Source: an uncultured Eubacteriales bacterium (GTDB lineage Bacteria > Bacillota > Clostridia > Christensenellales > Aristaeellaceae). From it: a stretch of 64,000 nucleotides of DNA. Positions 51,268-58,702 of this stretch are shown here, piece by piece (position 1 is the first letter of the stretch; every line of letters begins with the position of its first letter). The stretch is from the NCBI GenBank assembly GCA_902801165.1, contig CADCHI010000008.1, forward strand, positions 19,985-83,984, given 5' to 3'. The translations under genes were made by a program, and so were the position numbers. A model generated the notes under the pieces. It was not told the DNA's origin, ran no database searches, and was given only the letters and a program-made list of their open reading frames with translations.

Positions 51268-52032
51268 TTAATCTTTCGGGGGCTGGCGCACCGCGTCGAA
51301 CTCGAAGGAGGCCAGGAACTGGCGGGCGCGGTCGGTCTCCGGCGCGTGGAAGAACCGCGCGGGCGGGGCGTCCTCCAGCACACTGCCGCCTTCCAGGAAG
51401 ATCACCCGGTCGGCGACGGCCTCCGCGAAGCGCATCTCGTGGGTGACGATCAGCATGGTCATGCCGTCGCGGGCCAGGTCCAGCACCACGTTCAGCACCT
51501 CGCGGACCATCTCCGGGTCCAGGGCGGCGGTGATTTCGTCCAGCAGCAAAAGCCTCGGGTGCATCAGCATGGCCCGGACCAGCGCGACGCGCTGCTTCTG
51601 GCCGCCGGAGAGCTGCCGGGGCAGGGCATGGGCCCTGTCTGCCAGGCCCACCCGGGCCAGCGCCTTTTCCGCCTCGGCCTCCACCTGGGCGCGGGGCTGC
51701 TTCAGGGCCTGCACGGGCCCCAGGGTCAGGTTGCCCATCACGTCCATGTGGGGGAACAGGTCGTAGCTCTGGAACACCATGCCCACCTGCCGGCGCACCT
51801 TTACCAGGTCCGCCGCGCCGTCGATGCGCGCGCCGTCCAGCAGGATCTCGCCGCCGTCGGGGCGCTCCAGGCCGTTGATGCAGCGCAGCAGCGTGGACTT
51901 GCCGCAGCCGCTGGGCCCCACCACGACGATGACCTCGCCCTCGCGCATGGCGAAGGACACGTCCTCCAGCACGCCGGTGCCGTCAAAGTGCTTGCGCAGG
52001 TGTCTGACCTCGAGGATGGGCTTGTCATTCAT
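51268..52032 (-). CDS. Polar amino-acid ABC transporter ATP-binding protein
   Basis: This 254-residue protein resembles GlnQ/TcyC: Walker A GPSGCGKST, Q-loop VFQSYDLFPHM, signature LSGGQKQRVALVRAML, Walker B LLLDEITAALDPEMV (Ile where Pro is usual) and switch His in IVTHEMRFA. ATG 52032 is chosen for GGAG spacing of 8 bases. It is the last gene of the permease-permease-ATPase unit; the 85 bases after it hold the promoter of the binding-protein unit. Confidence 0.93.
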   Translation of the reverse strand: MNDKPILEVRHLRKHFDGTGVLEDVSFAMREGEVIVVVGPSGCGKSTLLRCINGLERPDGGEILLDGARIDGAADLVKVRRQVGMVFQSYDLFPHMDVMGNLTLGPVQALKQPRAQVEAEAEKALARVGLADRAHALPRQLSGGQKQRVALVRAMLMHPRLLLLDEITAALDPEMVREVLNVVLDLARDGMTMLIVTHEMRFAEAVADRVIFLEGGSVLEDAPPARFFHAPETDRARQFLASFEFDAVRQPPKD

Positions 52033-52060
52033 GATCATCACTCCAGATTGTTGTGAAAAG

Positions 52061-52729
52061 TCAGCTCCACTTCTTTTCCAGCCGTCCCGCCGCCAGGGAG
52101 ATGGGCCAGCAGGCGATGAAGTAGAGGAAGAACACGGCGGCGTAGACCCAGATCGCACCCTGGGGGGCGTCGTAGCGGGCGGCGTCGATGATCTGGCTGC
52201 CCACCTTCAGCACCTCCACCACGCCGATCAGCATCACCAGGGAGGTGGTCTTGATCATGCGGGTGGTCAGGTTGATGGCCTGGGGAACCAGCCGCCGGGC
52301 CGCCTGGGGCAGCAGCACGAAGCGCCAGCACTGGGCCCGGGTGAGCCCCAGGGCCGCGCTGCTCTCCCGCTGGTGGACGGGGATGGAGGTGATGGCGCCG
52401 CGCACCAGGTCGCCCATCTCCCCGGCACCCCAGAAGGTGAACACCGCCACCGCGGCGGTCTCGCCGGAGATTTGCAGGTTGAAGGCCTTCGCCAGGCCGA
52501 AATAGACCAGGAACAGGAGCACCAGTTGGGGAACGATGCGGACGGTCTCCAGCCAGAGCCGGAAGAAGGCCTTCAGCACGGGGTTTTTCAGCGTCATCAG
52601 CGCGCCGACCACCAGGCCCAGGGCGATGGAGAGCGCCACGGACACCAGCGACAGCTTCAGCGTGACGCCGAGGCCGCCCAGCAGCCGCCGCAGGTTATTG
52701 CCCCTGAACAGAATTGCCAAATCCTGCAT
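52061..52729 (-). CDS. Polar amino-acid ABC transporter permease, second
   Basis: This 222-residue HisM-type membrane protein starts MQDLAILFRGNNLRRLLGGL behind AAGGAGG. It has LGVTLKLSLVSVALSIALGL and LVRGAITSIPVHQRESSAALGLTRAQ, the EAA loop that contacts the ATPase, and about five helices. Its start overlaps the 3' end of the first permease gene by 35 bases. Confidence 0.92.
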   Translation of the reverse strand: MQDLAILFRGNNLRRLLGGLGVTLKLSLVSVALSIALGLVVGALMTLKNPVLKAFFRLWLETVRIVPQLVLLFLVYFGLAKAFNLQISGETAAVAVFTFWGAGEMGDLVRGAITSIPVHQRESSAALGLTRAQCWRFVLLPQAARRLVPQAINLTTRMIKTTSLVMLIGVVEVLKVGSQIIDAARYDAPQGAIWVYAAVFFLYFIACWPISLAAGRLEKKWS

Positions 52730-53369
52730 AGCGCAGCCTCCTTTCCAACAGAGAAAAGGCGATGGAGAGCGGCAGCAGTAGCGCTAGGTAGGCCACCGTC
52801 AGCATCAGCAGTGCCTCGTCCGTCTTGTAGTACATGCCGATCAGGTCCTTGGCGACGTACATCAGGTCCGCCAGGGCCACGGCGCTGAACACGCTGGTCT
52901 CCTTGATCAGGAAGATGGCGTTGGCCCCGATGGCGGGAATGGCCGTGGCCAGCGCCTGGGGCAGGATCACGAACCGCAGGTTTTGCAGCGTGGTCAGCCC
53001 GAGGCACATGCCGGACTCCGCCTGCGCCTTGTCCACCGCCTCCAGGCCGCTGCGCAGCGCCTCCGCCATGTAGGCCCCGCCCAGGAACGTCAGGCCCGTG
53101 ATGGCGCAGGCCTCCGCGCTCAGCTTGACGCCCACCTTCGGCAGGCCGAAGTACAGGAAGAACAGCTGGACCAGCAGCGGCGTGTTCCGCGCCAGCTCGA
53201 TGTAGGCGGCGGCGATCTGCCTCAGCACCGGCACGCGAAAGTACCGCGCGAGGCAGCAGAGCACGCCCACGGCCAGCGACAGCAATATGCCGATGGCGCC
53301 GATGCGCAGCGTCAGCCCCGCGGCCTTGACGTACATGGGCGCGAAGCGCTGGATAAAGTCGAAATCCAT
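52695..53369 (-). CDS. Polar amino-acid ABC transporter permease, first
   Basis: This 224-residue HisM/GlnP-type permease starts at ATG 53369 (MDFDFIQRFAPMYVKAAGLT) behind GAAAGGACTG. It has AYIELARNTPLLVQLFFLYF and the EAA loop GLEAVDKAQAESGMCLGLTT. It is the first gene of its unit, about 110 bases after the leader terminator at 53478-53508, and pairs with the next permease. Open frame upstream of 53369 runs through the regulatory leader and is not coding. Confidence 0.92.
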   Translation of the reverse strand: MDFDFIQRFAPMYVKAAGLTLRIGAIGILLSLAVGVLCCLARYFRVPVLRQIAAAYIELARNTPLLVQLFFLYFGLPKVGVKLSAEACAITGLTFLGGAYMAEALRSGLEAVDKAQAESGMCLGLTTLQNLRFVILPQALATAIPAIGANAIFLIKETSVFSAVALADLMYVAKDLIGMYYKTDEALLMLTVAYLALLLPLSIAFSLLERRLRYAGFGNSVQGQ

Positions 53370-53477
53370 GGGTTCAGTCCTTTCGGAGTTCGTCGGGTGC
53401 CTGTGAAGGGCCCCGGGAGGGTGGACGCCCCGGTCTATGCTATGCCGCCGCGCCGGGCGCGCGTGCGGCCCGTGGGT

Positions 53478-53508
53478 TATGAAAAGAGCGGCCCCTTCGG
53501 GCCGCTCT
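53478..53508 (-). terminator. Attenuator-type terminator before the permease genes
   Basis: Minus strand AGAGCGGCCC (53508-53499), loop GAAG, GGGCCGCTCT (53494-53485), then TTTTC. A textbook intrinsic terminator placed 15 bases after the stop of leader ORF 2 and 115 bases before the first permease start, so it must be bypassed for expression. Confidence 0.88.
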
Positions 53509-53523
53509 CTTACGAAGCGCGCA

Positions 53524-53610
53524 TCATTGCGGGCGGCGTCCGGGCATGGCAAAGCAGGCTGCCATGCAACACGCAGCCACACCCACGCGCAGGCCGATCC
53601 TCGCCGTCAT
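53524..53610 (-). CDS. Cys-containing 28-residue leader peptide (attenuator ORF 2)
   Basis: ATG 53610 has GGGAGG 8 bases upstream; 28 codons end at TGA 53526-53524. The peptide begins MTARIGLRVGVAACCMAACF, with Cys at 14, 15 and 19 and Met at 16. Length, the MT-R start and the Cys-Cys-Met run match leader ORF 1 at 51181. It lies between a strong promoter (53671-53643) and an intrinsic terminator (53508-53478). An ATG eight bases earlier opens another frame but sits too close to the RBS. Confidence 0.72.
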   Translation of the reverse strand: MTARIGLRVGVAACCMAACFAMPGRRPQ

Positions 53611-53642
53611 GCGCCATGCCTCCCTTGCCTTATGATGGTAAA

Positions 53643-53671
53643 AGTATAGCGCGGGGGGAGGGGGCTGTCAA
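53643..53671 (-). promoter_or_regulatory. Strong promoter of the amino-acid permease unit
   Basis: Minus strand TTGACA (53671-53666), 17-base spacer, TATACT (53648-53643), one mismatch from consensus. The layout promoter, leader ORF, terminator, gene is the same as at 51.2 kb. Confidence 0.9.
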
Positions 53672-53734
53672 TGCGTGGTGTGTTAATTCGTTAGAGTGAT
53701 GATAGGGGGCAAGGCAACAGGGAAGAGGGAAGAA

Positions 53735-53830
53735 GGAGAGGCAACAGGCAATAGGCAACAGGCAACAGTCAGAATGCCGGGGAACAGCGATGGAATGGGA
53801 AGAGGGATTAGGAATTAGAAATTAGGGATT
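53735..53830. repeat. Low-complexity GGCAACAGGCAATA and GGATTAGGAATTAGA repeats
   Basis: GGCAACAGGCAATAGGCAAC near 53741-53766 and GATTAGGAATTAGAAATTAG near 53807-53832 are short imperfect tandem repeats. The gap 53700-54219 has no supportable gene; it holds these and the hairpin array that follows. Confidence 0.7.
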
Positions 53831-54008
53831 AGAAACAGCTGGACAGAATGACGGAGGACGAAAGGAAACAGCGAAGTGGAAAACTATCAGAATACAAACA
53901 GCTGCCGCCGCTTCTGTTCCGACTTTGCGGAATGAACGCGGCAGCAGCAATTCCTGTTGCCTGTTGTCTGATTGTCCGTTGGACTTGTGTAGAGAAACAG
54001 GAAGGTGT

Positions 54009-54227
54009 CGACAATCGTCAGTAGATTAGGAAAACGGAACGTTTTCCGGGTCGGTGGCTCCCGAAGGGTAAGACACCGACAATCGTCAATAGATTAGGAA
54101 AACGGAACGTTTTCCGGGTCGGCGACGCCTTACTGGCGGCGTCGACAATCGTCAATAGATTAGGAAAACGGAACGTTTTCCGGGTCGGTGGCTCCCGAAG
54201 GGTAAGACATCGACAATCGTCAATAGT
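54009..54227. repeat. Array of three and a half 46-bp repeats with alternating hairpins
   Basis: The unit CGACAATCGTCAATAGATTA GGAAAACGGAACGTTTTCCG GGTCGG is at 54009-54054 (one change), 54077-54122 and 54143-54188, with a partial copy at 54211-54227 that overlaps the stop of the DUF4234 gene. Each unit holds the hairpin GGAAAACG, GAA, CGTTTTCC. Spacers of 20-22 bases make a second hairpin with the unit ends (GTCGGTG/CACCGAC, or GTCG-GCGACGCC/GGCGGCGTCGAC). Spacers 1 and 3 are nearly identical, which rules out a normal CRISPR array. Confidence 0.88.
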
Positions 54228-54666
54228 TATTGATCACCACGGTGGGGTTGCCGGCGGGGACGGCGTTCCCGGCGGGAACGGTGCCGTGGGTGCGGTTGTA
54301 TTCCGCGCACAGCTTGTTCAGGCCATCCAGCATCTGGTGCAGGGCCACGAAGGGGCCGACGATGATCAGCGCGCCGAGCAGGTTCCACAGCAGCACGGAG
54401 GAGCCCGTGGTGTTGTTGGGGATGCCCCGTCTCTGGCAGTTCATGGAGATGCGCTCGCCGACGCCGTACATCCAGACGAAGCCGTAGATGCCGAGGGTCA
54501 GGAAGGAGAACACGATCACGGCCAGCAGGCCGCGGGTGTGCTTTCCGTCGCCCTCGCAGACGATGTTCATGTCCCTGGCGTAGCTGTGGTAGAAGTACAG
54601 GCCGTAGATGCCGAAGGTGATGGCGGTGAGAAGAATGAACTTCAACAGGCTGCGATTGGTTTTCAT
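54220..54666 (-). CDS. DUF4234-type small membrane protein
   Basis: This 148-residue protein starts at ATG 54666 behind CGGAGGG. It has three to four hydrophobic segments with the DUF4234 pattern: FILLTAITFGIYGLYFYHSY, AVIVFSFLTLGIYGFVWMYG, and ALIIVGPFVALHQMLDGLNK. The tail (GTVPAGNAVPAGNPTVVINN) is polar. Function unknown. A minus-strand promoter TTACAG (54784-54779), 18 bases, TATAAT (54760-54755) lies upstream. Confidence 0.85.
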   Translation of the reverse strand: MKTNRSLLKFILLTAITFGIYGLYFYHSYARDMNIVCEGDGKHTRGLLAVIVFSFLTLGIYGFVWMYGVGERISMNCQRRGIPNNTTGSSVLLWNLLGALIIVGPFVALHQMLDGLNKLCAEYNRTHGTVPAGNAVPAGNPTVVINNY

Positions 54667-54754
54667 GATGATCCCTCCGTTTTTGTCGGGGCCGGCGGCG
54701 CCGAACCGACCGTTCGGCCCTGCGCCGCTCACTCGCGCCCCTCAACTTGGCTCT

Positions 54755-54784
54755 ATTATACCGGCGGGATCCGGGTATCTGTAA
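54755..54784 (-). promoter_or_regulatory. Promoter of the DUF4234 gene
   Basis: TTACAG, 18-base spacer, TATAAT on the minus strand, about 90 bases before the start codon. Confidence 0.6.
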
Positions 54785-54884
54785 TCGGGAGTTTTCGCGG
54801 TACTGCGATGGGGAGGAATCGCGCTGGAAGGGCAACAAAAATCCCCGCGCTTGTGCGCGGGGAGAATGGTATGCTGTTCTGCAA

Positions 54885-56921
54885 TCAGTTCAGAACCCGG
54901 CGGCCCCAGGAGAAGGTGCGGTTGTAATAGCCGCTGGCCAGGGTGCTGATGATGACCGTGCTGCCGCTGGAGGAGGCGTGGATGAACTTGCCGCCGCCCA
55001 GGTAGATGCCGGTGTGGTCGCTCAGGTCGTCATCGGAGACGGTGTCAAAGCAGACGACGTCGCCTCGCTTGAGCTCGGTGATGGAGATCTTGGGAAGGCT
55101 GCTGTCGTAGCCCTGCTTGTAGGCGGAGTCCTTCAGCTTGATGCCGATGCGCAGGAAGCTCCAGTAAACCAGGCCGGAGCAGTCAAAGCCGGGGGGATTG
55201 TCGTCCTTGGTGTAGCCGCTGCCGTAGATGTAGGGCTTGCCCAGCTGGGTCTGCGCCCTGTAGATCACGTACTCCAGCTTCTCGGCGTTGGTCATGTTGG
55301 GGCTGTACTGGGTGGTGTTGGAGTCGACGTTTTCGTTGCTCTCCGGCAGGGAGACGTTCACGCCCTTGACCTCCAGGCGGGCGGTGGCCTTCTTGCCGTT
55401 GAAGGCGGTGGCGGTGATGGTCGCCTCACCGGCGGCGATGGCGGTCACCACGCCGGTGTTCGCGTCGATTGTGGCCACGGCGGGGTTGCTGCTGGCGAAG
55501 GTGACGGTGCCGCCCGTGCCCTTGGGCAGGGTAATCTTGAACTGGTTCGACTGCCCCATGGACAGAGAGCCCTTCGTGGGGGAGATGGTCAGCTTGGAGG
55601 GCGCCTTCTTGACCGTGACCTTGCACTGGGCGGTCTTGCCGTTGTGGGTGTTGGCGGTGATGGTGCAGGTGCCCTTCTTGACGCCGGTGATCTTGCCGGT
55701 GGAATCCACCTTGGCGACCTTCTTGTTGCTGGTCGTCCAGGTGATCTTCGTGGCGCAGCTGGTTTCGCCCGCGGGGGGAGTCAGTTCCGCGCCCAGGTTC
55801 GCGTAGACCTCCTTCACGCCGACGGTGATGGAGGAGGCGTTCAGGGCGATGGCCGCGGGAGCGGCGGAGACGGTGACGGTGGCCTGGGAGGAGATTCCGT
55901 TGTGGGTGACGGCCGAGACGACGACCGCGCCCTTGCTGAGGCCGGTGACCTCACCGGTGATGTTGTCCAGGGAGATGATCCCGCTGTTTCCGGAGGCGAT
56001 GGCGTAGGTGACCGCCGCCTCGGTGACGCTGCCGTCCGCGGCCAGTGCCGTGGGGTTGAGGCTCAGCTTCTGGCCCGTGGCGATGCTGATGTTGTCGCTG
56101 CTGAAGCGGAGCGCCGCGGGCGCCGCCATGACGGAGACCTTGCAGGTGCCCTTCTTTCCATTGAATGCCTTGACGGTGATGGTGGCCGTGCCGGGGCTCA
56201 CCGAGGTGACCCGGCCGGTGGCGTCCACCGTGGCCACGGCGGGGTTGCTGCTGGTGTAGGTCAGTGTGCCGGAGGCGGTCTTCTTGGTGAGGCTGACGGA
56301 CAGCTGGCCGGACATGCCGCCCTCGCTGAGCGCCATCGTGGAGGGGCTCACGGAGACCTTCTTGGGCGCCTTCATGACGGTGACGTTGCAGGCGACCTCT
56401 TGGCCGTTTTCCATCTGGGCGTAGACGGTGGCGGAGCCCTTCTTGACGCCGGTGATCTTGCCGGTGGCGGCGTCCACCTTGACATATTTTTTGTTGCTGG
56501 TCCGCCAGGTGACCGCCGGCAGGGGGCTACCCGCCGGAACGGCGCTGACGGTCAGGCCGGTGAAGACCTCCTTGACGCCGATGGTGATCGCGCTGCTGCT
56601 GAGCTGGATGCCCGTCGCGGCGGCGAGGACCTCGGCGCCCTCGTCCGGGGCGAGGACCCCCGCGTCCGCCGGCTCCGCGATTTCCACGGGAGCGGCGGCT
56701 TCGGTCGGGACCTCCTCGGCTGCCTGCGCGGGTTCGGTGTTTTCCATTCCCTCTATTACAAGGCCTGTGTCGCCGGCATCCTCCGCCGGGACGGCCTCCA
56801 TATCCACGGATTCATTGACGACCGTCGATTCACCGGACTCCGCCAGCGCGGGGGAGAGGGATCCCAGAGCTGATGTGCCGCACAACAACAGTGCCAGCGC
56901 GATGCATGACCATCGTTTCAT
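54885..56921 (-). CDS. Secreted cell-wall hydrolase: Ig-like (BIG2) repeats plus NlpC/P60
   Basis: This 678-residue protein has a signal peptide (MKRWSCIALALLLCGTSALG, cleaved near ALA-E), an acidic Ala/Glu/Pro region, then five bacterial Ig-like (BIG2) domains between about residues 100 and 535. Each ends with a KxxGxxxATVYA-like strand (GKITGVKKGSATVYAQMENG, GRVTSVSPGTATITVKAFNG, GKITGVKKGTCTITANTHNG). The C-terminal NlpC/P60 domain has Cys581 in PPGFDCSGLVYWSF and His in DHTGIYLGGGKFIHASS. It probably cleaves peptidoglycan stem peptides while the Ig-like domains hold it to the surface. Confidence 0.92.
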   Translation of the reverse strand: MKRWSCIALALLLCGTSALGSLSPALAESGESTVVNESVDMEAVPAEDAGDTGLVIEGMENTEPAQAAEEVPTEAAAPVEIAEPADAGVLAPDEGAEVLAAATGIQLSSSAITIGVKEVFTGLTVSAVPAGSPLPAVTWRTSNKKYVKVDAATGKITGVKKGSATVYAQMENGQEVACNVTVMKAPKKVSVSPSTMALSEGGMSGQLSVSLTKKTASGTLTYTSSNPAVATVDATGRVTSVSPGTATITVKAFNGKKGTCKVSVMAAPAALRFSSDNISIATGQKLSLNPTALAADGSVTEAAVTYAIASGNSGIISLDNITGEVTGLSKGAVVVSAVTHNGISSQATVTVSAAPAAIALNASSITVGVKEVYANLGAELTPPAGETSCATKITWTTSNKKVAKVDSTGKITGVKKGTCTITANTHNGKTAQCKVTVKKAPSKLTISPTKGSLSMGQSNQFKITLPKGTGGTVTFASSNPAVATIDANTGVVTAIAAGEATITATAFNGKKATARLEVKGVNVSLPESNENVDSNTTQYSPNMTNAEKLEYVIYRAQTQLGKPYIYGSGYTKDDNPPGFDCSGLVYWSFLRIGIKLKDSAYKQGYDSSLPKISITELKRGDVVCFDTVSDDDLSDHTGIYLGGGKFIHASSSGSTVIISTLASGYYNRTFSWGRRVLN

Positions 56922-56989
56922 AAGCTACAGACGCCTCCATATCTCGATAAAAGCAATGTATAACTTCCTATTTTTCCACTATTGGTTAT

Positions 56990-57019
56990 ATTTTACCATA
57001 GGCGACACCTTATTGTCAA
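56990..57019 (-). promoter_or_regulatory. Promoter of the NlpC/P60 gene
   Basis: Minus strand TTGACA (57019-57014), 18-base spacer, TAAAAT (56995-56990), about 65 bases before the start at 56921. Confidence 0.75.
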
Positions 57020-57047
57020 CATTCTGTAATATTTATACGTGAAGAAT

Positions 57048-57143
57048 CCGTGGCAAAACCACGGGTTTTAAGTTGATTTTATGTGAAAGGAGGGCGATAA
57101 ATGCATAGCGGCGTCCGCCGCCGGGCGGCATTATGCATTTTTA
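57048..57143 (+). other. Two hairpins and a 48-codon ORF of doubtful status
   Basis: CCGTGG, CAAAA, CCACGG followed by GTTTTA (57048-57070) and AAATGCATA ... TATGCATTT followed by TT (57099-57142) are terminator-like stems in the 387-base gap before the liv operon. Between them AAAGGAGGGCGATAA leads to ATG 57101, opening a frame of 48 codons to 57247 (MHSGVRRRAALCIF...). The start codon is part of the second stem. The ORF may be a leader peptide or chance; no match to a known family is recognised. Confidence 0.35.
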
Positions 57144-57251
57144 CCGGCACAAATCTGCAAAAATACGCCGGAAATGTCCGTCATACGCGGAATTATGTGG
57201 AGGGGACGCAGAGATATGGAGTGAATATTGCAAAATTAAACGTTTGAGGGC

Positions 57252-57280
57252 TTGCTTTTCCCGGCTAAAGTATGTATAAT
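57252..57280 (+). promoter_or_regulatory. Promoter of the liv operon
   Basis: TTGCTT (57252-57257), 17-base spacer, TATAAT (57275-57280), 28 bases before the livK start. Confidence 0.8.
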
Positions 57281-57308
57281 ATTCACATCAAAAAAGGAGG
57301 GTATTCCC

Positions 57309-58457
57309 ATGAAAAAGGTATTGGCAATCGTTCTGGCAATGATGCTGGTTTTCTCCGTGGCCGCCATGGCCGAGACCGTGAAGATCGGCGTGTTTGAGCC
57401 CGCCTCCGGCGACAGCGGCGCCGGCGGAAAGCAGGAGATGCTGGGCATGCAGTACGCCAACAAGGAGACTCCTACCGTCGAGATCGGCGGCGTCGAGTAT
57501 GACGTCGAGCTGGTCTACGCCGACAACGGTTCCTCCACCGACAAGGCGCCCTCCGCGGCCCAGAACCTGGTTTCCGAGGGCGTGAGCGTGGTGCTGGGCT
57601 CCTACGGCTCCGGCGTCTCCATCGCCGGCTCCCAGTATTTCGCGGACGCGAACATCCCCGCCATCGGCGTCACCTGCACCAACCCGCAGGTCACCGCGGG
57701 CAACAGCCACTACTTCCGCATCTGCTTCCTGGATCCCTTCCAGGGCACGGTCCTCGCGAACTACGCTTCCAAGGAGCTGGGCGCCAAGACCGCTTACTGC
57801 CTGGGCGAGCTGGGCAACGACTACGACCAGGGCCTGCTGACCTACTTCAAGCAGGCGTTCGAGGCGCTGGGCGGCACCGTCGTGACCGAGAGCTTCCCCA
57901 CCAACACCGCTGACTTCACGTCCTACCTGACCAACGCGGCCATGTACTCCGCGGACGTGTTCTTCTGCCCGGTGTCCATCGCCTACTCCACCCAGATCGT
58001 GCAGCAGGCCGCCAGCCAGGGCGCGACCTTCCCGATCCTGGGCTCCGACACCCTGGACAGCAACGTCGTGGCCAACGCCGCGAAGGGCACCAACGTGCAG
58101 GTCATCATCACCACCTTCTATCAGGAAGGCGCTTCCCCCGAGTTCGACGAGGGCTTCAAGGCCTGGCTGAACGAGGATGCCGAGGCCATGACCAACAACG
58201 GCGGCAACGACATGATCTCCGCCGTGTCCGCCATGGGCTATGACGCCTACTACACCGCCCTCGAGGCCCTGAAGGCCGCGGGCTCCACCGACTCCGCTGC
58301 CGTGATGGCCGCGCTGCCCGGCGTGACCCTGACCGGCGTGTCCGGCGCCATCGCCTTCGACGAGGTCGGCGACGCCATCCGCAATTCCGCCTTCATCAAG
58401 AAGATCAACAACGAGACCGGCGACTGGGAGTTCGTGACCGAGCAGACCGTCGAATAA
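57309..58457 (+). CDS. livK: Branched-chain amino-acid ABC transporter substrate-binding protein
   Basis: This 382-residue Leu/Ile/Val-type receptor has a signal peptide (MKKVLAIVLAMMLVFSVAAM, cleavage near AMA-E) and no lipobox. Mature sequence VKIGVFEPASGDSGAGGKQE, PSAAQNLVSEGVSVVLGSYG and IAYSTQIVQQAASQGATFPI are LivK/LivJ-like. GGAGGG precedes ATG 57309. It heads a complete liv operon; the exact ligand (branched-chain amino acid, or other small compounds such as urea or amides in related systems) is not certain. Confidence 0.92.
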   Translation: MKKVLAIVLAMMLVFSVAAMAETVKIGVFEPASGDSGAGGKQEMLGMQYANKETPTVEIGGVEYDVELVYADNGSSTDKAPSAAQNLVSEGVSVVLGSYGSGVSIAGSQYFADANIPAIGVTCTNPQVTAGNSHYFRICFLDPFQGTVLANYASKELGAKTAYCLGELGNDYDQGLLTYFKQAFEALGGTVVTESFPTNTADFTSYLTNAAMYSADVFFCPVSIAYSTQIVQQAASQGATFPILGSDTLDSNVVANAAKGTNVQVIITTFYQEGASPEFDEGFKAWLNEDAEAMTNNGGNDMISAVSAMGYDAYYTALEALKAAGSTDSAAVMAALPGVTLTGVSGAIAFDEVGDAIRNSAFIKKINNETGDWEFVTEQTVE

Positions 58458-58474
58458 TCTGGAATGTCCCCTCT

Positions 58475-58500
58475 TCGGCGGAGGCCAACGCCTCCGCCGA
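58475..58500 (+). terminator. Stable hairpin after livK
   Basis: TCGGCGGAGGC, loop CAAC, GCCTCCGCCGA, 11 perfect pairs, followed by TATTTAGG. It resembles the stem after the sugar-binding-protein gene at 40954 and probably limits readthrough and protects livK mRNA. Confidence 0.65.
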
Positions 58501-58514
58501 TATTTAGGTTAACA

Positions 58515-58675
58515 CGAATAATTGAGAATTGATAATTGAGAATTGAAAATAGCGGTACAAATCCTGACGGATTTGCTTGAACCTGTTCCGGTTCAAACGC
58601 CGCTGGCCGCAGCGCCGTCCAACGCGGCAGCCGGTAGACCAATTCCCAATTCTCAATTCTCAATTCTCAATTTCT
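58515..58675. repeat. Inverted AATTGAGAATTG repeats
   Basis: AATTGAGAATTGATAATTGA near 58519-58548 and the inverse AATTCTCAATTCTCAATTCT near 58645-58672 bracket about 100 bases. The arms can pair over about 30 bases. The gap between livK and livH contains this element and the livH RBS but no gene. Confidence 0.75.
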
Positions 58676-58702
58676 ATTTTCATCGACAAGGAGCGTTCCC
58701 CT

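Noticed and set aside
54009-54227. CRISPR-like array
   Set aside because: Only three and a half repeats, spacers of 20-22 bases that are near-identical (first and third) and self-pairing, and no cas genes in the window.
57101-57247. 48-codon ORF with a good RBS before livK as a confident gene
   Set aside because: The start codon is part of a terminator-like stem and the product is basic and unlike known families; it is kept only as a doubtful feature.
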